A DNA stretch of 64,000 nucleotides, taken from positions 62,001 through 126,000 of the forward strand of contig JAFZKB010000027.1 in NCBI GenBank assembly GCA_017551865.1, read 5' to 3'. The translations under genes were made by a program, and so were the position numbers. The stretch's first letter is position 1. Every line of letters begins with the position of its first letter. The notes under the pieces were generated by a model. It had not been told where the DNA came from. It worked only from the letters and a program-made list of their open reading frames with translations, and made no database searches. Shown piece after piece: positions 42,261-52,909 of the stretch. The stretch is from Clostridiales bacterium. Its GTDB lineage: Bacteria; Bacillota; Clostridia; Saccharofermentanales; Saccharofermentanaceae.

Positions 42261-42613
42261 GTTGAACCTATAAGCCGGGTTCTGTCTTAGATGATCATCT
42301 ATCTAGACCGGAAATTTCGTTCCGGCTCAAGCCGCCTCCTCAAAGACCTGCGGGTCACAGTAATGTCTTTTCCACGGCGTTGCTCCGGGTGGGGTTTACA
42401 AGGCCGATACGTTACCGTACCGCCGGTGAGCTCTTACCTCGCCTTTTCATCCTTACCTCGGCCCGAAGACCGAGGCGGTTTTCTTTTCTGTTGCACTTTC
42501 CTTAAAGTTACCTTCACCGGGAACTGCCCGGCACCCTTGCCCTGTGGAGCCCGGACTTTCCTCACGCACGGCCTTTCGGCACCTGTGCCCGCGATCATCC
42601 GGTCCAGCTCAGA
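42261..42613 (-). ncRNA. rnpB: RNase P RNA, class A
   Basis: The minus strand carries the universal RNase P core. The CR-I region GAGGAAAGTCCGGGCTCC and ACAGGGCA lie near the 5' end, GTAAACCCCACCCGG occurs mid-molecule, and ACAGAACCCGGCTTATAGG is near the 3' end. A long P12-like stem GCCTCGG/CCGAGG is present. The ends are estimated to within about 10 bases. The fold is class A, as expected for Clostridia rather than Bacilli. It lies between nif3 and purM with its own promoter. I see no clean terminator after it, only a weak GAGACCTC-type hairpin around 42215-42240. Confidence 0.95.
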
Positions 42614-42623
42614 AAACATGTAT

Positions 42624-42652
42624 ATTATATCCGAACTGTTTTTTTAGTTCTA
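42624..42652 (-). promoter_or_regulatory. candidate promoter of rnpB
   Basis: A perfect TATAAT lies about 10 bases before the RNA 5' end on the minus strand, with a weak -35 (TAGAAC) at 17 bases. Confidence 0.55.
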
Positions 42653-42661
42653 GGGATTTTC

Positions 42662-43432
42662 TCACCATTTATGGCCGGGAAAGACCGTAATCGGCAATTT
42701 CGGCAATTTGCGCAAAAGTTGTTCTTTCAAACTCGGAAGCACTATGCGTTCTGTGACCTCGTGGCCCGCAACGATGACAGCGATCCCCGATTCTTCCAGT
42801 TCAAGCATATGATGGTGCTTCATCTCGCCGGTGACGATGACGTCTACTCTCGCAAGCTTTAGTAACGGAATAGATTCGTCTTCAAAAGCTCCGCCCTGCA
42901 CGAAGACACGGGATACTTCCTTATCCTTGTCAGTGTTTAGGAGAACGCCGCTTCCACCGAGTTTTTCCTTGACCGTATCCGCGAATTGGAAAAGCGTAAT
43001 GGATTCCTGTCCGACACTTCCGCAAAGACCGACCTCCACACCGACCAGATTGATCTGCATGACAAGGCCTAATACTGTCGCAAGAGCCTGATTAACACCG
43101 TTTACGGCCTTATCGAGATTCGTGTGGGCGGAAAAGACATGGATATCGTTCTCAATGAGTCTTTTGATCATGGCACCCTTCGGCGACTGATATTCGATAC
43201 AATGGAGCGGCTCAAAGAAGAACGGATGGTGCGTGATGATGAGGTTAGCACCCTCCTTTACCGCCTGATCGATCGCCGCATTTGTGACATCCAGTGCCAG
43301 AAGAACGCCCTTTACCTTTGCGCTCGGATCGCCTAGCATGAGACCGACATGATCCCATTCACAGGCAAGATCCTGGGGCGCGATCTTCTCCATCTGTGCG
43401 ATGATATCCTGAACGAAATATTCTTTACTCAT
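42662..43432 (-). CDS. Nif3-like dinuclear metal centre protein
   Basis: The 256-residue protein belongs to the Nif3/YqfO family, annotated in databases as GTP cyclohydrolase 1 type 2 homologue. The true function is unsettled. The metal ligands are visible in LIITHHPFFF, FSAHTNLDKAVNGVN and VTGEMKHHHMLELEESG. No central PII-like insert of the long YqfO form is present. ATG 43432 lies in an ATGA overlap with trmK and follows GGGAG. The trmK-nif3 pair is conserved in Firmicutes. Confidence 0.92.
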   Translation of the reverse strand: MSKEYFVQDIIAQMEKIAPQDLACEWDHVGLMLGDPSAKVKGVLLALDVTNAAIDQAVKEGANLIITHHPFFFEPLHCIEYQSPKGAMIKRLIENDIHVFSAHTNLDKAVNGVNQALATVLGLVMQINLVGVEVGLCGSVGQESITLFQFADTVKEKLGGSGVLLNTDKDKEVSRVFVQGGAFEDESIPLLKLARVDVIVTGEMKHHHMLELEESGIAVIVAGHEVTERIVLPSLKEQLLRKLPKLPITVFPGHKW

Positions 43433-44094
43433 ATAAGTTTCTCCCAGTTTTTCAGTATTTCTTTGCACACCGGATCTCCCAGTGCGCGCTTTTCCATGAC
43501 TTTCTTCTGATGGGCCATGTATTCTCCGAATTCTTCCGGACGCTCCTTCAGTATCACGGGACCGAAGTGCTTCTGCTCTTCCGAAAGATCGTATTTTTCT
43601 TTAGTATACACCGCGAAAAGAGCACTGTACCAATGCCCCTTTTCCTTCATGATCTTTTCATTTCGGATCGAAAAGCCCTGTTGGCTCAGGAACTCGCGGA
43701 CTTCGTAATGCGAACGCTGCGGCTGCAATACAAAGGAAGTCCCTTCCGGGATTCCCTCTTCTTTATTAAGTGCTTCCTTTAAGATTTTACAGATCTCCAG
43801 GCCGCCCATTCCGGCAATCACCACCGTTATATCTTTTGTTAAGTGGACATCTGTTAATCCATCGGAAAAGAGTACTTCGCTTCTGTCCGAAAAGCCGTCT
43901 TCGTCCAGACGTTCTTTCGTCCTTTGGGCCGGTAATTCATGAATATCGGTAGCGATCACATGCTCACAGATCCTGTTTTTCAGGCAGTAGGAACTGAGTT
44001 TTCCATGATCCGAGCCGACATCGACTACGGTCTTACAGGGCGCTATTAAGGAACAGACGGTCAGAAGGCGCGCCGAAAGCATCTCTTTTTCCAT
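43429..44094 (-). CDS. trmK: tRNA (adenine(22)-N1)-methyltransferase TrmK
   Basis: This class I SAM-dependent enzyme methylates A22 of tRNA. The 221-residue protein has the SAM motif VVDVGSDHGKLSSYCLK and the catalytic-region VIAGMGGLEICKILKEAL. FVLQPQRSHYEVREFLSQQG is also conserved in YqfN/TrmK. It starts within a few bases of the dnaG stop. The dnaG-rpoD-trmK order of many Firmicutes is kept here except that rpoD is absent. Confidence 0.93.
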   Translation of the reverse strand: MEKEMLSARLLTVCSLIAPCKTVVDVGSDHGKLSSYCLKNRICEHVIATDIHELPAQRTKERLDEDGFSDRSEVLFSDGLTDVHLTKDITVVIAGMGGLEICKILKEALNKEEGIPEGTSFVLQPQRSHYEVREFLSQQGFSIRNEKIMKEKGHWYSALFAVYTKEKYDLSEEQKHFGPVILKERPEEFGEYMAHQKKVMEKRALGDPVCKEILKNWEKLI

Positions 44095-44097
44095 AAT

Positions 44098-45969
44098 TCA
44101 GCGTTTCCCCGTCTTTTTCTTTAAATACTGAAGATATTCCAGAGTCTTCCGTAGCATGGTCTCCGTGGCCGCGCGGTCCGGGCCTTCCGGCATGACGTCA
44201 AGTCTTCTGGCAAGTTCCGCCTTCATGCGGGTATAGACAGAAAGACGGACACGGTAGAGATAATCGATCGTATGGCTGATCAGAGACTCAAGATCATCGC
44301 CGTATTTTACGCTCATCAGCGCTTCGGACAGCGTATCTTTCGCCGGTCTCTGGTTCAAGATCAGATTATCACCGGCAAGCAGGAGACGGTTGGCATCCAG
44401 CTTTCCTTCCTTTAAGATCGGGAGGATCTCTTTGGCGATCGCCCGCATGGTACCCATGGTAAAGTCGGTTTCCAGAGGCTCATCGTTCGTTCTCTCGACA
44501 AAGGTCTTATAGGATTCCCCGAGCATCGACAGAAGACACAAAAGCACCAGTTCATCGCGTGTGGCGGTCTCACCGGGCTGTTTTTCCGGCATGATCTCCG
44601 TCTGCTTCTTCACTTCCTGATTTGACTTACGAATAGCTTCTTCATGCGTTCTGGTCGAAAGCTTGCCGACCTCCGCGAGTACCGACTGCGTCGATACACC
44701 GAGGATCTGTCCGGCTTTATATGCAGCTCTTTCACGAAGGATCATGTTATCTTCCCAGGAAAGATATGTGGAGATCAGCTGCTGGAATACGACAGGATCA
44801 AATGAGCCTTTCTCGAGGCTCTGGTTATAGGCGGAATCGACGAGATAATCGAGAACGGGCACAGCCTGTTCAACGACCTTGGCAAACTCATCCTTACCGT
44901 ATTCACGGATGAACTCGTCCGGATCTTTTCCATTCGGTACCTTCGCAACGCGGACCTGCGTCGTCATGCCGGTATGCTTCTTCTTCCGCTCCATGAGCAT
45001 CTTAAGGCCTCTTACTGCAGCATTCTGGCCGGCACGGTCGGAGTCATAGAACAGGATGACTTCCTCACAGTATCTCTCGAGAAGGTCGAGCTGGCGCTCA
45101 GTAAGCGCTGTTCCCAGTGAAGCAACGGCATTCGTTACCCCCGCCTGATGCATGGAGATCACATCCATATACCCTTCAACGACGATGATTTGCTTCATCT
45201 TCGACTGTTTTGCAAAATTGAGAGCATAGAGATTTCTCTGTTTTGAATACACCGGTGTTTCCGGGGAGTTGACATATTTCGGCTGACCATCGCCGATGAT
45301 CCTTCCGCCGAAAGCGATCAGCTCACCCATAGCATTAAAGATCGGGAACATCAGTCTTCCGCGGAAAAGATCGAACGTCTTTCCGTTTTTCGTCACAAAA
45401 AGACCAGATTTCTGGATCTCATACTGGCTGAAGTTCTTACTTACGAGGTGATTATAAAGTCCGCTCCACTCATTCGGTGCATATCCGAGGCCGAATTTCG
45501 TCGCTGTCGTCGGTGAAATGGCGCGCTTCTGAAGATACTTTCGCGCCTCCTCGCCTTTTTCGGATTTGAAGCTCTTATAATAATAGCGAGCAGCCTCGAG
45601 AAGCACCTCCTTGAGGCGCTTACGAAGCTGCTCTTCTTTTCGGTAATTGGCATCGTCCGGCTCCGGGATCGTAACGCCCGCCTTCTCCGCCAGGAACTTT
45701 AGCGCCTCGATATAAGAGAGGTGCTCGATCTCCATGATGAAGTTGACGACATTTCCGCCCTTATGGCAGCCGAAACAATAGTAGATCTGCTTATTTACAG
45801 ATACGGAAAACGATGGTGTATCTTCCGAATGAAATGGACAGAGCCCGAACTGATTCTGTCCGGAGCTCTTGGTAAACTGCACATACTGGCCCACGACCGA
45901 AACGATGTCGCTTCGGGAAATGATCTCTTCCACTACTTCATTTGGGATTCCGCCGCGGCCGTTGCTCAT
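44098..45969 (-). CDS. dnaG: DNA primase
   Basis: DnaG makes RNA primers for replication. The 623-residue protein has the CHC2 zinc finger (GLCPFHSEDTPSFSV, YCFGCHKGG), the RNA-polymerase core and the Toprim domain (IVVEGYMDVISMHQAGVTN, FYDSDRAGQNAA). An ERGYA-type motif reads KFGLGYAPNEW. The C-terminal helicase-binding region is divergent, as usual. It starts 17 bases after yajC. Confidence 0.97.
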   Translation of the reverse strand: MSNGRGGIPNEVVEEIISRSDIVSVVGQYVQFTKSSGQNQFGLCPFHSEDTPSFSVSVNKQIYYCFGCHKGGNVVNFIMEIEHLSYIEALKFLAEKAGVTIPEPDDANYRKEEQLRKRLKEVLLEAARYYYKSFKSEKGEEARKYLQKRAISPTTATKFGLGYAPNEWSGLYNHLVSKNFSQYEIQKSGLFVTKNGKTFDLFRGRLMFPIFNAMGELIAFGGRIIGDGQPKYVNSPETPVYSKQRNLYALNFAKQSKMKQIIVVEGYMDVISMHQAGVTNAVASLGTALTERQLDLLERYCEEVILFYDSDRAGQNAAVRGLKMLMERKKKHTGMTTQVRVAKVPNGKDPDEFIREYGKDEFAKVVEQAVPVLDYLVDSAYNQSLEKGSFDPVVFQQLISTYLSWEDNMILRERAAYKAGQILGVSTQSVLAEVGKLSTRTHEEAIRKSNQEVKKQTEIMPEKQPGETATRDELVLLCLLSMLGESYKTFVERTNDEPLETDFTMGTMRAIAKEILPILKEGKLDANRLLLAGDNLILNQRPAKDTLSEALMSVKYGDDLESLISHTIDYLYRVRLSVYTRMKAELARRLDVMPEGPDRAATETMLRKTLEYLQYLKKKTGKR

Positions 45970-45986
45970 TTCTTACTTCCTTCAGA

Positions 45987-46451
45987 TCATTCTTTGATTT
46001 CGCCGAGTCCGTTGTCTTCCTTTGCTGTATCTTCTGCAGGTGTTTCTTCTTTCTCTTCTTTTTCCTTCTTCTTCAGGACCATCTTACCGGACTTTTTCTT
46101 ATCTTCCTCAGATGTCTCTTCGACCGGCTTAGCGTCTCTGGAGATAACCGATCCGATGGCGTTCTTCTTAAAAGTGACCAGTGTATTGGCGGCCGAAGTC
46201 ATGATGGTGACCTCATCGCCCTTGATATTTGCGACTTTACCTACAAGACCGCCGATGGTAACAACTGTATCACCTACGCGCATCTTCTCGATCTTCGCAT
46301 TGAGCTCTTTTTCCTTTTTCTTATTCGGACGCCAAGCGGCAAAATACCAGATAAGAACTAAGAATACGAACATACCGGTGATAATGATCGGATCCATGGC
46401 ACCACCCGTTGCTGTAGCACCCTCCGCAGCATCCAAAACAAAATGAATCAT
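45987..46451 (-). CDS. yajC: Preprotein translocase subunit YajC
   Basis: YajC is a small inner-membrane partner of SecDF. It has one membrane segment at about 20-41 (DPIIITGMFVFLVLIWYFAA), then the family signature WRPNKKKEKELNAKIEKM and VGDTVVTIGGLVGKVANIKG. At 154 residues it is longer than typical (about 85-110) because of a Lys/Glu-rich tail of about 45 residues. The ATG follows GGAGG by 9 bases. No secD or secF is in the window, and the position between dapB and dnaG is not the usual tgt-yajC neighbourhood, although queA-tgt lies about 2 kb away. Confidence 0.92.
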   Translation of the reverse strand: MIHFVLDAAEGATATGGAMDPIIITGMFVFLVLIWYFAAWRPNKKKEKELNAKIEKMRVGDTVVTIGGLVGKVANIKGDEVTIMTSAANTLVTFKKNAIGSVISRDAKPVEETSEEDKKKSGKMVLKKKEKEEKEETPAEDTAKEDNGLGEIKE

Positions 46452-46517
46452 GTTAACATTTCCTCCAATTTCTATTTCCTTGACTTACGTCATTTATTCA
46501 CGATAGAACCAAAATTC

Positions 46518-47279
46518 TTATTCGCCGATCATCTTCTGCATATCGTACATGCCCGGTTCTTTTCCAAGCATGAATCTGGCTGCCGCCACTGCGCCTCTGG
46601 CAAACACGCTTCTGGTCTGGGCGCTGTGGGAGATCGTTAAGATCTCTTCGCCGCCGATGAACATAACCTTATGCTCGCCGACGATGTTGCCTCCACGGAT
46701 GGAATGGATGCCCAGTTCCTTCTTTTCGCGCTTCTGGCGCTTGCTCTGTCTTTCATAGACATATTCGAGCTGATTATCGAGCGTGTCATTCATAGCATCG
46801 GCAATCATCAGCGCAGTGCCCGAAGGCGCGTCGAGCTTCTTATTGTGATGCTCCTCGACAAGTTCGATATCGAAATCCGGATAAAGCTGTGCTGCCGCCT
46901 TCTTTACGAGATTGATCAGCACGTTGATGCCGAGAGACATATTACCGGAATAGAATACGCCAACCTTTTCGGAAAGAGCCGTAAGGGCTTCCTTCTGATC
47001 ATCCGAAAGACCTGTCGTACACATAACGATCGGCTTCTTCTTCGTTTCAGCAAGTTCCGTGATCTTAGCAAAAGCGCTGACATGAGAAAAATCGATGATC
47101 ACATCAAACTCTTCACTGCAATCCATCGGATCCTTATAGATCGGGAACGAAGACTGCGGATTTTCTACAACATCGGAACCGGCTACGATCACCGCGTCGT
47201 CATAATCGGCGACCATATCTGTGATCACACGGCCCATGCGGCCCATACAGCCGCTCAAAAATATTCTTACCTGAGACAT
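46518..47279 (-). CDS. dapB: 4-hydroxy-tetrahydrodipicolinate reductase
   Basis: DapB performs the second step of the diaminopimelate/lysine branch, reducing the product of DapA with NAD(P)H. The 253-residue protein has the nucleotide-binding start VRIFLSGCMGRMGRVITDMV, VIDFSHVSA, the catalytic region ELVEEHHNKKLDAPSGTALM and HSIRGGNIVGEHKVMF. It follows dapA by 44 bases in one operon. Confidence 0.97.
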   Translation of the reverse strand: MSQVRIFLSGCMGRMGRVITDMVADYDDAVIVAGSDVVENPQSSFPIYKDPMDCSEEFDVIIDFSHVSAFAKITELAETKKKPIVMCTTGLSDDQKEALTALSEKVGVFYSGNMSLGINVLINLVKKAAAQLYPDFDIELVEEHHNKKLDAPSGTALMIADAMNDTLDNQLEYVYERQSKRQKREKKELGIHSIRGGNIVGEHKVMFIGGEEILTISHSAQTRSVFARGAVAAARFMLGKEPGMYDMQKMIGE

Positions 47280-47323
47280 AATGTCCTCCTTATTACCTGT
47301 TATGCGATGTGAATGAAAGATGA

Positions 47324-48217
47324 TCAGCCCTTCGGATGGAAGGAAAGATCGTATTTCTTAAGAGTTTCGGCAAGCTTCGCTTTACCTTCTTCACTCATAT
47401 CGCAAAGCGGCATACGGCAGGAACCGATGTCCCATCCGAGGATATTCAGTGCTTCCTTTACAGGGATCGGATTGACGTCGGAGAAAAGCGCCTTTACGAG
47501 CGGGATGATATCCGCCTGCATCTTCGCGGCACCCTGTACATCACCATTAATGAATGCCATGACCATATCGTGCATCGTTTCCGGGATGACGTGGGCAGCT
47601 ACGGAAATAACGCCCTTACCGCCCATAGAAAGGAGCGGAACGACCAGTCCGTCCTCACCGGAGTAAAGCAGAAGATCATCACCACAGAGGTTTACGGTCT
47701 CCGGGATCTGGTTCATGTTACATTCCTTAACACCTACGATATTCTCGATCTCAGAAAGTCTCTTATACGTCGCCGGAGCGATGTTCAGATTCGTTCTGGA
47801 AGGAACATTGTAAAGGATGATCGGAAGGTGTGTCGCTTCTGCCGTAGCCTTAAAGTGACGGTAAATACCTTCCTGGGATGTCTTGTTGTAATAGGGTGTG
47901 ACGGTTAAAAGAGCGTCGGCACCGATCGCTGTGGCTTCTCTTGTGAGCTTGATACCATGAGCGGTATCGTTACTGCCTGTACCGGCAATGACCGGAACAC
48001 GTCCATCGACATATTCAACTACGGTACGGATCGTCGCAAGGTGCTCTTCGTCCGGCATAGTTGCCGCCTCACCAGTGGTGGCTGCAACCAGGATCGCATC
48101 TGTCTTATGTGCTAAATGGAAGTCGATCAAAGCCTTCAGTTTTTTGGTATCTACACCTCCTTCGTTAAAGGGTGTGATCAACGCTACCGCGGAACCGACA
48201 AAAACGGGCTTCTTCAT
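47324..48217 (-). CDS. dapA: 4-hydroxy-tetrahydrodipicolinate synthase
   Basis: DapA condenses pyruvate with aspartate semialdehyde. The 297-residue TIM-barrel enzyme has GSAVALITPFNEGGVDTKKL, the TTGEAATM motif, YYNKTSQEGIYRHF and YNVPSRTNLNIAP with the catalytic Tyr. The Schiff-base Lys is in VGVKECN. It heads the dapA-dapB operon and probably continues into yajC-dnaG. Together with the aspartate kinase gene it serves lysine and cell-wall diaminopimelate supply. Confidence 0.97.
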   Translation of the reverse strand: MKKPVFVGSAVALITPFNEGGVDTKKLKALIDFHLAHKTDAILVAATTGEAATMPDEEHLATIRTVVEYVDGRVPVIAGTGSNDTAHGIKLTREATAIGADALLTVTPYYNKTSQEGIYRHFKATAEATHLPIILYNVPSRTNLNIAPATYKRLSEIENIVGVKECNMNQIPETVNLCGDDLLLYSGEDGLVVPLLSMGGKGVISVAAHVIPETMHDMVMAFINGDVQGAAKMQADIIPLVKALFSDVNPIPVKEALNILGWDIGSCRMPLCDMSEEGKAKLAETLKKYDLSFHPKG

Positions 48218-48290
48218 AACTCATGCCTCCATTTCTTTTGAGATTTCAATGGTTTTCACGCACTCCCCGGCGCATTGAAAACCTCATAAA
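48218..48290 (-). promoter_or_regulatory. dapA leader with alternative hairpins
   Basis: On the minus strand GGTTTTCA pairs perfectly with TGAAAACC around a 17-base loop. The same TTTTCAATG could instead pair with CATTGAAA a little downstream, extended by GAG/CTC. Such mutually exclusive stems could be an RNA switch, but no known lysine riboswitch features are seen and the leader is only about 65 bases. Confidence 0.35.
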
Positions 48291-48320
48291 ATGATACCAC
48301 CTACTATACATCAACGTCAA
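48291..48320 (-). promoter_or_regulatory. promoter of dapA-dapB
   Basis: On the minus strand TTGACG is followed by 18 bases and TATCAT, both five of six to consensus. It overlaps the oppositely directed queA promoter. Confidence 0.65.
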
Positions 48321-48333
48321 TTGCATTTATAAT
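48305..48333 (+). promoter_or_regulatory. promoter of queA-tgt, giving a nearly leaderless mRNA
   Basis: TATACA is followed by 17 bases and a perfect TATAAT that ends 8 bases before the queA ATG. Transcription would start at or within two bases of the start codon. No Shine-Dalgarno sequence is present. Confidence 0.6.
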
Positions 48334-48341
48334 ATGAAGCT

Positions 48342-50530
<2,189 letters not shown>

Positions 50531-52906
50531 TCACTGGTTGATCGATCTTACCACCATCGTAAAGTCGAGGGTTATCTGCTCGAGGTACTTCTCATCACTG
50601 CAGGTAGCCACGATCGCGTAGTATCTTCCGTTGAGATTGATCACACATGTCGTGCAGTCCATCTGTTTGCTGTCATCTTCGATCTTCGAGATCTTATAGT
50701 TACGGATACGCATCTCCGTCTCACTTTTGCGCACGATCGGATTGACTGAAGTATAACCTCCGAACTTATACGAGCTGCCGAGTGCCTGTTCTGCTGCGGT
50801 ACAGGCCTGCGTGATGGACGGCTGATCATCTAGAAGGATTACGAAAAGGCGGCTGTCCGGATCATCGACATTATTCATCTTCAGTTCCAGACAATCAAGG
50901 TCATTTCCGATCTTTCCCGCATCAACCGAAGCTATATCGGACTTTCTATAGAGGAATTTCGGCATATTTTCTTCAGCATAATGAACATAGTCCGTCTCTT
51001 TCTCCGAATCTTCCTTTAAGCTTAAGAAGATCGACTTGACTTCCTGCCAGTCTGTATCAGAATATGCACCATAGGAATCTCTCGGTATGACCGCGTAAGT
51101 AAGGAACACACCGTCTTTTTCTTTTCTCTCTGTAGCTATGATAGTAAGATCGACACTCTGCCCGTCCCGTTCAGCAATAGCATCAAACTCGATACCCATG
51201 GAGCCAGAAGGCAAATCATCGATCACACAACACTCATCCGTCTGGTACTGAAATCCCGTAAGGCCGAGAACTTCCACGGTATACCCCGTGATGATATCAT
51301 CACTTTGCGCCAGAAAATCATTGAGCGAGGAAACACGCATATCATTGAATTCACGGATCAGATCCGCATATAAAGCACATTTGCCGTCATTCCGAACGAG
51401 AGTATAAACTCCGCCCTTATTCTCAAAGGCATAGTTCGAAGCGGCCGAGATAGAAAAACAGCGGACGCTGTCGCTATAAGTTTTCAGACCATCCTCATCT
51501 GTGATCTTCGGATCCTCATACGATTGCTCTGTCGTTGTTGCCGACGTCTTTTTCGTCGTAGGCTTATTCGGTTTCCTGGTCGTTGTCGGTGTTCCCCACT
51601 CATAATTCTGCGTGATGTAAATACCAACCGGAATAGATACACCGATCAGAACGACAAGTCCGGCAAGAATGTATGTAAGAGGACGCTTCCATATACTCTT
51701 TTTCACTTTGACCGGAGGCACAGTCACGCCTTCTTCCTGAGAAACAGTAGCCGCTGCAACCGGTTCTCCGGCAAGAATAGACGGAGAAAGCACTTTCTGC
51801 GGAACATAATCCTGAGCCATGGCCACTGTTTTCCCCTGGACCATATTACCCTGCGGGATCTGGGAAGAAGCCGTCGGCGGTTCATTTCCCGAAACCGGCA
51901 TACTGGTCGGGATCTGGGCATATGAGGAAGCAGGCCCTATTGCTTTCTTACCTGTAAGAGCTTCCGAAAAAGAAGCCATATCCGGAAAACGTCCGGATGC
52001 ACTGACCGCCATGGCTTTCATGAGCGCGTCATTGGCATATTGGGGCATCTCTACACCGAGGCTGATCGGAGATGCCAGAGTATCTTCATGTACACGCTCG
52101 ATCGCATCCGGCGGCATGACCCCGGTGATGATAAGATACATCGTAGCGGCAAGCGCATACTCATCCGACCACGGGCCCTGATTTCCATGTTTTCTATACT
52201 GTTCTTCCGGAGCAAATCCGTGCTTTAAGATGATGGATTTACTCTTCTCCGTATCAATCGCCAGACGGGCCGCTCCGAAATCCAGAAGACGCGTTGTTCC
52301 GTTTTTCATCACAACGATATTGTCCGGACTGATATCTCTATGGAGAAGATTATGAGCATGCACATGCGCAAGAGAATCGATGATCGGAAGGATCAAGCGG
52401 AGTGCTTCTTCAAAAGAGAGCTTCCCTCCCCTTTGCTGTGTGTACTTCATCAGATCCACACCCTCGATATATTCCATAACGAAGTAGGCGGTGCTGTTTT
52501 CACGGAAATAGTCCTGAACCGTCACGATATTCGGCACATCACGGAGTTTGGCCAGAAGTCTTGCCTCTTCGAGGAACTTCGAAGCGCCGGTATCGAATTT
52601 CGGCTGTTCTTCCGGAGAACTTACTGTCATCGTATAATGGTCCGCATCACGAAGTGCAATACCGGATGGCAGAAACTCCTTGATAGCTACGGTGATCTCA
52701 AGCGTCATATCGAAAGCCAGATACGTTACACCGAATCCGCCAACGCCGAGAACGCGTCCTGTAAGATAGCGTCCATTCAGGATCGTACCGATCGGAAGCG
52801 CAATAAAGGGATGCTTCGCAGACGCAAGATCATATCCGCAGTGCGGACATGGTCCCTTTCCATCATGCTCATTGAAACATCCGAAACAAAGTTTACTTGT
52901 ATCCAT
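50531..52906 (-). CDS. Membrane Ser/Thr protein kinase with N-terminal zinc ribbon
   Basis: A 791-residue Hanks-type kinase. A four-Cys zinc ribbon lies at residues 7-23 (CFGC, CPHC). The kinase domain at about 47-315 has a glycine loop GVGGFG near 54, the VAIK lysine at 76, the catalytic loop HRDISPDN near 188-195 and DFGAAR near 210. An activation-segment end HGFAPEEQY follows. Lys of the usual HRDLKP is Ser here, a change also common in related clostridial kinases. The juxtamembrane part holds GKTVAMAQ near 358-365. One membrane helix (about 407-431) and a Thr/Pro/Lys-rich linker lead to an extracytoplasmic region of about 350 residues with no PASTA repeats. It is last in the island, 3 bases after the PP2C gene. 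Confidence 0.9.
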   Translation of the reverse strand: MDTSKLCFGCFNEHDGKGPCPHCGYDLASAKHPFIALPIGTILNGRYLTGRVLGVGGFGVTYLAFDMTLEITVAIKEFLPSGIALRDADHYTMTVSSPEEQPKFDTGASKFLEEARLLAKLRDVPNIVTVQDYFRENSTAYFVMEYIEGVDLMKYTQQRGGKLSFEEALRLILPIIDSLAHVHAHNLLHRDISPDNIVVMKNGTTRLLDFGAARLAIDTEKSKSIILKHGFAPEEQYRKHGNQGPWSDEYALAATMYLIITGVMPPDAIERVHEDTLASPISLGVEMPQYANDALMKAMAVSASGRFPDMASFSEALTGKKAIGPASSYAQIPTSMPVSGNEPPTASSQIPQGNMVQGKTVAMAQDYVPQKVLSPSILAGEPVAAATVSQEEGVTVPPVKVKKSIWKRPLTYILAGLVVLIGVSIPVGIYITQNYEWGTPTTTRKPNKPTTKKTSATTTEQSYEDPKITDEDGLKTYSDSVRCFSISAASNYAFENKGGVYTLVRNDGKCALYADLIREFNDMRVSSLNDFLAQSDDIITGYTVEVLGLTGFQYQTDECCVIDDLPSGSMGIEFDAIAERDGQSVDLTIIATERKEKDGVFLTYAVIPRDSYGAYSDTDWQEVKSIFLSLKEDSEKETDYVHYAEENMPKFLYRKSDIASVDAGKIGNDLDCLELKMNNVDDPDSRLFVILLDDQPSITQACTAAEQALGSSYKFGGYTSVNPIVRKSETEMRIRNYKISKIEDDSKQMDCTTCVINLNGRYYAIVATCSDEKYLEQITLDFTMVVRSINQ

Positions 52907-52909
52907 CCG

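Noticed and set aside
42434..42619. A small open frame inside rnpB
   Set aside because: The sequence is the conserved RNase P RNA, so the frame is incidental.
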